From the NCBI GenBank assembly GCA_024236395.1, contig JACKKO010000001.1:434001-498000 (forward strand): 64,000 nt of DNA, written 5' to 3'. This DNA is from Hyphomicrobiales bacterium. GTDB taxonomy: Bacteria > Pseudomonadota > Alphaproteobacteria > Rickettsiales > JACKKO01. The translations under genes and the position numbers were made by a program. How positions within the stretch are numbered: position 1 is the first letter of the stretch; the number at the start of each line of letters is the position of its first letter. Under the pieces are notes generated by a model. It worked only from the letters and a program-made list of their open reading frames with translations, was not told where the DNA came from and did not search any database. Below, piece after piece: positions 59,323-64,000 of the stretch.

Positions 59323-60186
59323 ATGATTCAGGTACGGAAAGGGGACGTGGTATTTCGCCTGCGACAGGATAACCGGGACAGGCAGGTGCTGGTAGAGCAG
59401 GTGCAGGAAGAAGGCACAGGACTGTACCAGTTGCTGGGTTATGAGATCGAGGATTGTGTTGGTGCGCCGCTTCAGATGTTCCTGCCCAATGACATTTCCG
59501 AGAAACTGGATGATTACGTGGAATATCGCTCTGACGGGCAGGATGTGGCAGCCGTGATGGGGAAAATCCGAGGCTTCCGCATGCTTTCCAAGGGCGGCAA
59601 ACCCGTGCGTTTGGATATGCGTATGGTGCGGGATGTGATGGAAGATGAGCAGCCGCGTTTCCTGATGCTTCTGCAGCGCCGTGTCGTGGATGTGGATCCC
59701 ACCTTGCAGACATTGCGTGCCGTGCAGGAAGAAGCTCGGAATAAGACGCGTTATGGGGTACCGGAAGCGGAGACGTTTATGGAGATTGCCTCTGCAGTAG
59801 AAGAGTTGGTGGCAGTCGGCAAAGTGAAGGCCACACTGGCTGTGGTGCGTGTTGAGCAATTCGAACGGTTCGAAGAAGGGCAGATGCAAAAAGTCATCCA
59901 GGGGATTGTCGCCGCCTGCCGCCAGACATTCCGTGAGAGCGATTTCATTGCCTATCTGGGGCTGCGGAAAATCGGTGTGCTCCTGTTGGAAGCCGATTTT
60001 ATGAATGCGCGTATTGCACTTAACCGTTTGCGCTGGCAGCTTCCGGCACAGGAAGGAGCTGCTAAAATTGAATACCGTACCGTATTCATTGAATTAGATG
60101 CCAACGAAACTGCTGCCGAATCCATGGATAAATGCAAAGCGGCATTGGCAGACGAGAAAGTAGACGGGGTGGGTGTTCTCGTTTAA
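59323..60186 (+). CDS. PAS-like protein with a degenerate GGDEF fold (287 aa)
   Basis: The N-terminal 140 residues look like a PAS domain (GLYQLLGYEIEDCVGAPLQM, ending FLMLLQRRVVDVDP). The C-terminal part follows GGDEF topology: VPEAETFMEIASAVEELVAV, then LAVVRVEQFERF and DFIAYLGLRKIGVLLLEAD, where the GGDEF loop is replaced by LGLRK, so cyclase activity is unlikely. With the upstream EAL-like gene it looks like a PAS-GGDEF-EAL system divided over two genes, both catalytically degenerate. GAGAG lies before the ATG. Confidence 0.7.
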   Translation: MIQVRKGDVVFRLRQDNRDRQVLVEQVQEEGTGLYQLLGYEIEDCVGAPLQMFLPNDISEKLDDYVEYRSDGQDVAAVMGKIRGFRMLSKGGKPVRLDMRMVRDVMEDEQPRFLMLLQRRVVDVDPTLQTLRAVQEEARNKTRYGVPEAETFMEIASAVEELVAVGKVKATLAVVRVEQFERFEEGQMQKVIQGIVAACRQTFRESDFIAYLGLRKIGVLLLEADFMNARIALNRLRWQLPAQEGAAKIEYRTVFIELDANETAAESMDKCKAALADEKVDGVGVLV

Positions 60187-60195
60187 CGTCCGGGT

Positions 60196-62298
60196 ATGCG
60201 GCCAGACATACTTGCTCCACTCTTTACCGATATCGCAACGTTACGCGGCGTAGGGCCGCAATTCTATAAGCTGCTGGCGCGGCTGGCCGGTGAACGCGTG
60301 GTGGATTTGTTGTGGCATTTGCCGGTGAGTCTGGTTGATCGCCGGGCGATGCCGTCACTGCCGGAGGTGGCGGAGAATCAGATTGTTACCGCACGGGTGC
60401 AGGTGGGGGAGTATCATGCGCCGGAGCGCCGCCGTGGCCGGGCGCCGATCCGTATTCCATGTCTACACGAGGACGGGCTGATCGAGCTGGTTTATTTCCA
60501 TATGAAGGCCCCGCAGTTGCAATCCATGCTACCACCAGGCAGTACGCGTATTATCAGCGGCCGGTTGGAAAAGCGCGGGCCACACTGGCAGATGGTGCAC
60601 CCGGATTACGTGGTGCCGCCAGAGCGTGAAAGCGAGGTGCGGCGCTTAGAGCCGGTGTACCCCCTAACACAAGGGGTCAGCCTGCGGAAATGGCATAATG
60701 TGTTGAAGCAAGCGCTGACCCATATTCCCACCTTGCCGGAATGGCTGGAACCGACCTACGTGAAACAGCATCAGTGGCCAGACTGGAAAACCGCGATGGA
60801 TGCGGTGCATCATCCGGCACAACCCCAGGCAATTTTGCCGGAAGCCCCGGTGCGTATGCGCCTGGCCTATGACGAGTTGCTGGCCAGCCAACTGGCGCTC
60901 GCCCTCACACGCGACCGGGTGAAGAAACAGGCCGGGCAGGTGATTCAGGGGGATGGAAGGCTCCGGCAACAGCTCCTAAAATCGCTGCCATTTCATTTGA
61001 CCAAAGGACAGCAGACCGTCTTGCAGGAAATTGAAACGGACATGGCTATGCCGGAGAAAATGATGCGGCTGCTACAGGGGGATGTAGGTAGCGGGAAAAC
61101 AGTGGTGGCCCTGCTGAGTATGCTGAATGCCGTGGAATGCGGGCGGCAAGCGGCGCTTATGGCGCCAACGGAAATGCTGGCACGGCAGCACGCGGCGTCA
61201 CTACAGCGGATGCTCATCCAGGCCGGGTTGCAGGATACGGTGCCGGTGGTGCTGTTGACCGGGCAGGATAAGGGAAAAGAGCGTGCGCTCAAGCTGACGC
61301 AACTGGCAGAAGGGCAGGCAGGTATTGCCGTGGGGACGCATGCGTTATTCCAGGATGAAGTCGTGTTTCACGATCTGGCGTTGGCGGTGATTGATGAGCA
61401 GCACCGGTTTGGCGTCAAGCAACGTCTGCGGCTGATTGAGAAAGGGCGGCAGGCCGATATTCTGCTGATGACGGCGACGCCGATCCCACGGACGCTGGCA
61501 CTGACTTTTTATGGAGATATGGATATTTCTTCCTTGCGTGAGAAACCCGCCGGAAGGCAGCCGATCGATACGCGCACGGCCTCACTGGAACGGCTGGATA
61601 GCATCATTGCACGGCTGAAGGAGGTGCTGGCCAGCGGCCAGAAGGCCTATTGGATTTGCCCGTTGGTGGAGGAGTCGGAGACTTCAGATCTGGCAGCGGT
61701 GGAGGAGCGGTTCCGGAGTTTCTGCCAGATATTTGGGAAGGAACAGCTGGCGCTGGCCCATGGTAAAATGAAAGGCTCGGAACGTGATGCCGCCATGCAG
61801 CGTTTCCGTGATGGTGAGGCGCGGTTACTGGTGGCCACTACGGTAATTGAAGTGGGGGTGGATGTGCCTGATGCCACCATTATCGTGATCGAACACGCCG
61901 AGCGCTTCGGACTGGCGCAATTGCACCAGCTGCGGGGTCGGGTGGGGCGCGGGAATCAGCCTTCTTCCTGCCTGCTGCTTTATGGTGGGCCGCTGGGGGA
62001 AACCGCCAGGGCCCGGCTGCGGGTCATGCGTGAGACCAATGACGGGTTCCGAATTGCCGAGGAGGACTTAAAACTGCGCGGTAGTGGCGAGGTGCTGGGG
62101 ACGCGCCAAAGCGGGTTGCCGGAATTCCGCGTGGCGACGTTGCCTGCCCACGGCGAACTGCTGATGGCCGCCTGCGACGATGTGAAGCTGATCCTGCACC
62201 GTGACCCTGAGCTGAAAACACACCGCGGCCAGGCGCTTAGGGTGCTACTCTATCTTTTTGAATATGACCGCCAGATCCGCTATCTGGGCGTGGGATAG
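60196..62298 (+). CDS. recG: ATP-dependent DNA helicase RecG
   Basis: RecG remodels stalled forks and branched DNA. The wedge (OB) domain lies in the first 170 residues. The helicase core has Walker A LLQGDVGSGKTVVALLS (about residue 290), the box DEQHRFG, TATPIPRTLAL and the motif VI region LHQLRGRVGRGNQPSSCLLL, with the C-terminal NDGFRIAEEDLKLRGSGEVLG. At 700 aa it is complete. The gene begins 9 bp after the PAS/GGDEF-like gene, so it may share that transcript. Confidence 0.97.
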   Translation: MRPDILAPLFTDIATLRGVGPQFYKLLARLAGERVVDLLWHLPVSLVDRRAMPSLPEVAENQIVTARVQVGEYHAPERRRGRAPIRIPCLHEDGLIELVYFHMKAPQLQSMLPPGSTRIISGRLEKRGPHWQMVHPDYVVPPERESEVRRLEPVYPLTQGVSLRKWHNVLKQALTHIPTLPEWLEPTYVKQHQWPDWKTAMDAVHHPAQPQAILPEAPVRMRLAYDELLASQLALALTRDRVKKQAGQVIQGDGRLRQQLLKSLPFHLTKGQQTVLQEIETDMAMPEKMMRLLQGDVGSGKTVVALLSMLNAVECGRQAALMAPTEMLARQHAASLQRMLIQAGLQDTVPVVLLTGQDKGKERALKLTQLAEGQAGIAVGTHALFQDEVVFHDLALAVIDEQHRFGVKQRLRLIEKGRQADILLMTATPIPRTLALTFYGDMDISSLREKPAGRQPIDTRTASLERLDSIIARLKEVLASGQKAYWICPLVEESETSDLAAVEERFRSFCQIFGKEQLALAHGKMKGSERDAAMQRFRDGEARLLVATTVIEVGVDVPDATIIVIEHAERFGLAQLHQLRGRVGRGNQPSSCLLLYGGPLGETARARLRVMRETNDGFRIAEEDLKLRGSGEVLGTRQSGLPEFRVATLPAHGELLMAACDDVKLILHRDPELKTHRGQALRVLLYLFEYDRQIRYLGVG

Positions 62299-62382
62299 AT
62301 AGCGGTTCTTAACAAAATCTTAACATCTGTGCCTTATGATACCGGGTACGTTATAATACATAAGCATCATAAGGAGTACGCG

Positions 62383-63603
62383 ATGGGAGAGTTAACCACG
62401 GCTGAAATCCAGCAGGTACGGAAAAAATTACTGGCAGTTGATGATATACATCTTATTGCCAGTGGGGAGAATATTCATGAGAAGGCTGTGGTAAGTGTGC
62501 TGATTCCTGGTGATTTTACACCGCAGGATGTCGGCGTGATTGCGGCCATACTGGAGAAAAATCATGATGATCTGAAGATCAACGCTACGCCCGTCATCGT
62601 GCCGGGGCAGGGGCTATATGTATCATTTAATACCGGTGTGGATGCAGAAACTTTGAAAGATAACGCAGAGGAAGCAAAAGTACTTCAACCATTGGCCAAC
62701 ATATACCTTGCTAAGATGCGGGTGGCACTTGAAAAAGAGCGCGATGCTGACCCTGAGGAATCGGTACGTGCGATCCAGAAGATCATGCAGGAAACACAGG
62801 AAGCCTATACAAGTGCCTATGCGGAAACACATAAGAATGTGTCTGAGGCGTTGAAAGAGGGTCAGAATGTTGCAATAGTAATAAATGTGTATAATGCGAA
62901 TTACCTGCCCCAAATGATGGCGGCAATTGATGCTATGGGTGCTTACCATCAAGACCACCCCGAAAGCAAAATTGCTCTTCCTGTTTATGGGGGTTATCTT
63001 CCACCGATGGCGGATGGTTCCGCTCCTCCACGCAATGAATTTCATGCGATCATCCAACAGGCTGCATCGGCCGTTGGGCTGGAGAATCTGGTTGGCAATG
63101 CAGCCCAAGCATTGGTGCCTCCTGCAGAATATGCAAAAATGACCAATGAACAAAAAGATAAAGTATCCGATGATTTTGCTGAAGCCATTTATAAGAAGAT
63201 GCAACAAACCAACGCAACTCTGGGAAAAACGCCTGCACTGTTTATGGTTAATCCGGAATATGGTGCCGGGTTGCCGGAAAATACCAGAATCATTGATGTT
63301 TCAGGCCTGACGAAAGATAACCATGAGCGGAATTACCTCGCAGACCGGTTTACCGTCAGCAACAATAATGCCCGGGAATTTCTGGATGCGTTGGGCGGTC
63401 AGAAGCAGGTGCTTATGGAAAACCATACCGTTATGCATGTTTCGCGAGCACTGGAAATGATTCAGGAAGCACGTCAGGCTTATCTGAAAACGCTGGGTAA
63501 AGGGGCCGTTGAGGGGATTCAGGATAACAGCCCGGATGCCCCGCCACCAGAAGGGCAGAATCAGCCGGAAATACCACGTAAACCAAGCGGAAATTACCGG
63601 TAA
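62383..63603 (+). CDS. Unknown protein (406 aa)
   Basis: AAGGAG precedes the ATG at 62383. The protein has no signal peptide or membrane helix, is mildly acidic, and alternates helical and beta segments (VSVLIPGDFTPQDVGVIAAI, VAIVINVYNANYLPQMMAAI, PALFMVNPEYGAGLP). The C-terminal 25 residues are Pro/Asn-rich and probably disordered. I recognise no family and no catalytic motif. Its own promoter is likely in the 84 bp after recG. Confidence 0.7.
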   Translation: MGELTTAEIQQVRKKLLAVDDIHLIASGENIHEKAVVSVLIPGDFTPQDVGVIAAILEKNHDDLKINATPVIVPGQGLYVSFNTGVDAETLKDNAEEAKVLQPLANIYLAKMRVALEKERDADPEESVRAIQKIMQETQEAYTSAYAETHKNVSEALKEGQNVAIVINVYNANYLPQMMAAIDAMGAYHQDHPESKIALPVYGGYLPPMADGSAPPRNEFHAIIQQAASAVGLENLVGNAAQALVPPAEYAKMTNEQKDKVSDDFAEAIYKKMQQTNATLGKTPALFMVNPEYGAGLPENTRIIDVSGLTKDNHERNYLADRFTVSNNNAREFLDALGGQKQVLMENHTVMHVSRALEMIQEARQAYLKTLGKGAVEGIQDNSPDAPPPEGQNQPEIPRKPSGNYR

Positions 63604-63783
63604 TAGCGTGTTCTCTCGGCCGTGGAAATCTATGCTTGCCGGAGTGATTGCCAGCGGTGAACTATAGGGGAATATTCAGCCAGCTTTTTCAATATTACGC
63701 CCAACTACCCGGACTCGCGGTGCTTTTGCTTGCTCTTTTGGTAAAAACGGGCTAGAGATACCTCTTCTAGGAGAGGAGACCCC

Positions 63784-64000
63784 ATGGCGCAACCAAATGT
63801 AGTATCATCCATGCAAAACGAAAATTCACTTTCCGGTCGCTTTTTTACGGCCAGCTATACCCAAACCGATCCGGAAATTGCCGCGTCTATCCAGCGTGAA
63901 CTGGAGCGCCAGCAATACCAGATTGAACTGATTGCTTCGGAAAATATCGCCAGCCAGGCAGTGATTGATGCGCAGGGTTCTGTCTTTACCAATAAATATG
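63784..64000 (+). CDS. glyA: Serine hydroxymethyltransferase, N-terminal part (runs off the window)
   Basis: GlyA interconverts serine and glycine with tetrahydrofolate and PLP. The first 72 codons include RELERQQYQIELIASENIAS and QGSVFTNKY, both diagnostic of the N-terminus. AGGAG lies in a purine-rich leader, and CCTCT at 63761 could pair with AGAGG at 63772, partly masking the site. The 180-bp gap before it contains no gene. Confidence 0.95.
   Translation, partial: MAQPNVVSSMQNENSLSGRFFTASYTQTDPEIAASIQRELERQQYQIELIASENIASQAVIDAQGSVFTNKY

Overview
This window comes from a member of the Alphaproteobacteria with moderate GC content. The main evidence is the right-hand flagellar operon fliF-fliG-fliH-fliN-flbD followed by flhA. 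That order, and the FlbD protein itself, are typical of Caulobacter and its relatives. A compact virB8-virB9-virB10-virB11-virD4 block resembles the Rickettsiales type IV secretion layout. Biosynthetic genes (thiC, panC, dapD, dapE, kdsA, ispH) and flagella argue against a strongly reduced obligate parasite. A deep-branching, possibly host-interacting lineage fits, but I cannot name the genus.

Layout. 1-5.3 kb: zapE, a membrane protein and a frameshifted ispH; panC; an overlapping rpe/DUF1674/kdsA operon; a PlsC-type acyltransferase. 5.5-7.8 kb: flgB-flgC-fliE-fliQ-fliR. 7.9-13.6 kb: thiC with an in-frame palindromic insertion, a LON-domain protein, a receiver-domain protein, dapD and dapE. 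13.7-21.3 kb: an M23 peptidase, then the secretion block, in which virB10 has 29 consecutive prolines and virD4 carries two frameshifts. 21.3-28.5 kb: two related DUF3592 membrane proteins, tRNA-Val, gene remnants, a beta-CASP nuclease, a sulfotransferase, a MoeB/ThiF enzyme and dnaA coupled to a rhodanese gene. 28.8-35.2 kb: four Mrp antiporter subunits, an OxyR/AhpC/AhpD peroxide module with two exact OxyR sites, a cold-shock gene, a methyltransferase, a voltage-gated-type K+ channel and a GIY-YIG protein.

About 35.4-49.97 kb is an integrated island. A tyrosine recombinase lies at its left end, tRNA-Ser(UGA) at its right end, and a 22-bp imperfect direct repeat flanks the cargo. The cargo includes a TerY-P triad (vWA, PP2C and kinase genes with overlapping start and stop codons), an AbiEi-like winged-helix/Fic fusion, and a 904-residue protein joining a Cas4/RecB-like region, an RNase H-like domain and an IS66-type DDE transposase. 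It also carries a DUF3987/TOPRIM primase pair cut short by an IS200-like element. This is the most likely place for an undescribed system.

Beyond the island, degenerate tRNA-Ser half copies precede flhA-flbD-fliN-fliH-fliG-fliF. The window closes with rpmG, a pair of degenerate c-di-GMP-type proteins, recG, an unknown gene and the start of glyA. Apparent single-base losses in ispH and virD4 should be checked against reads before either gene is called dead.
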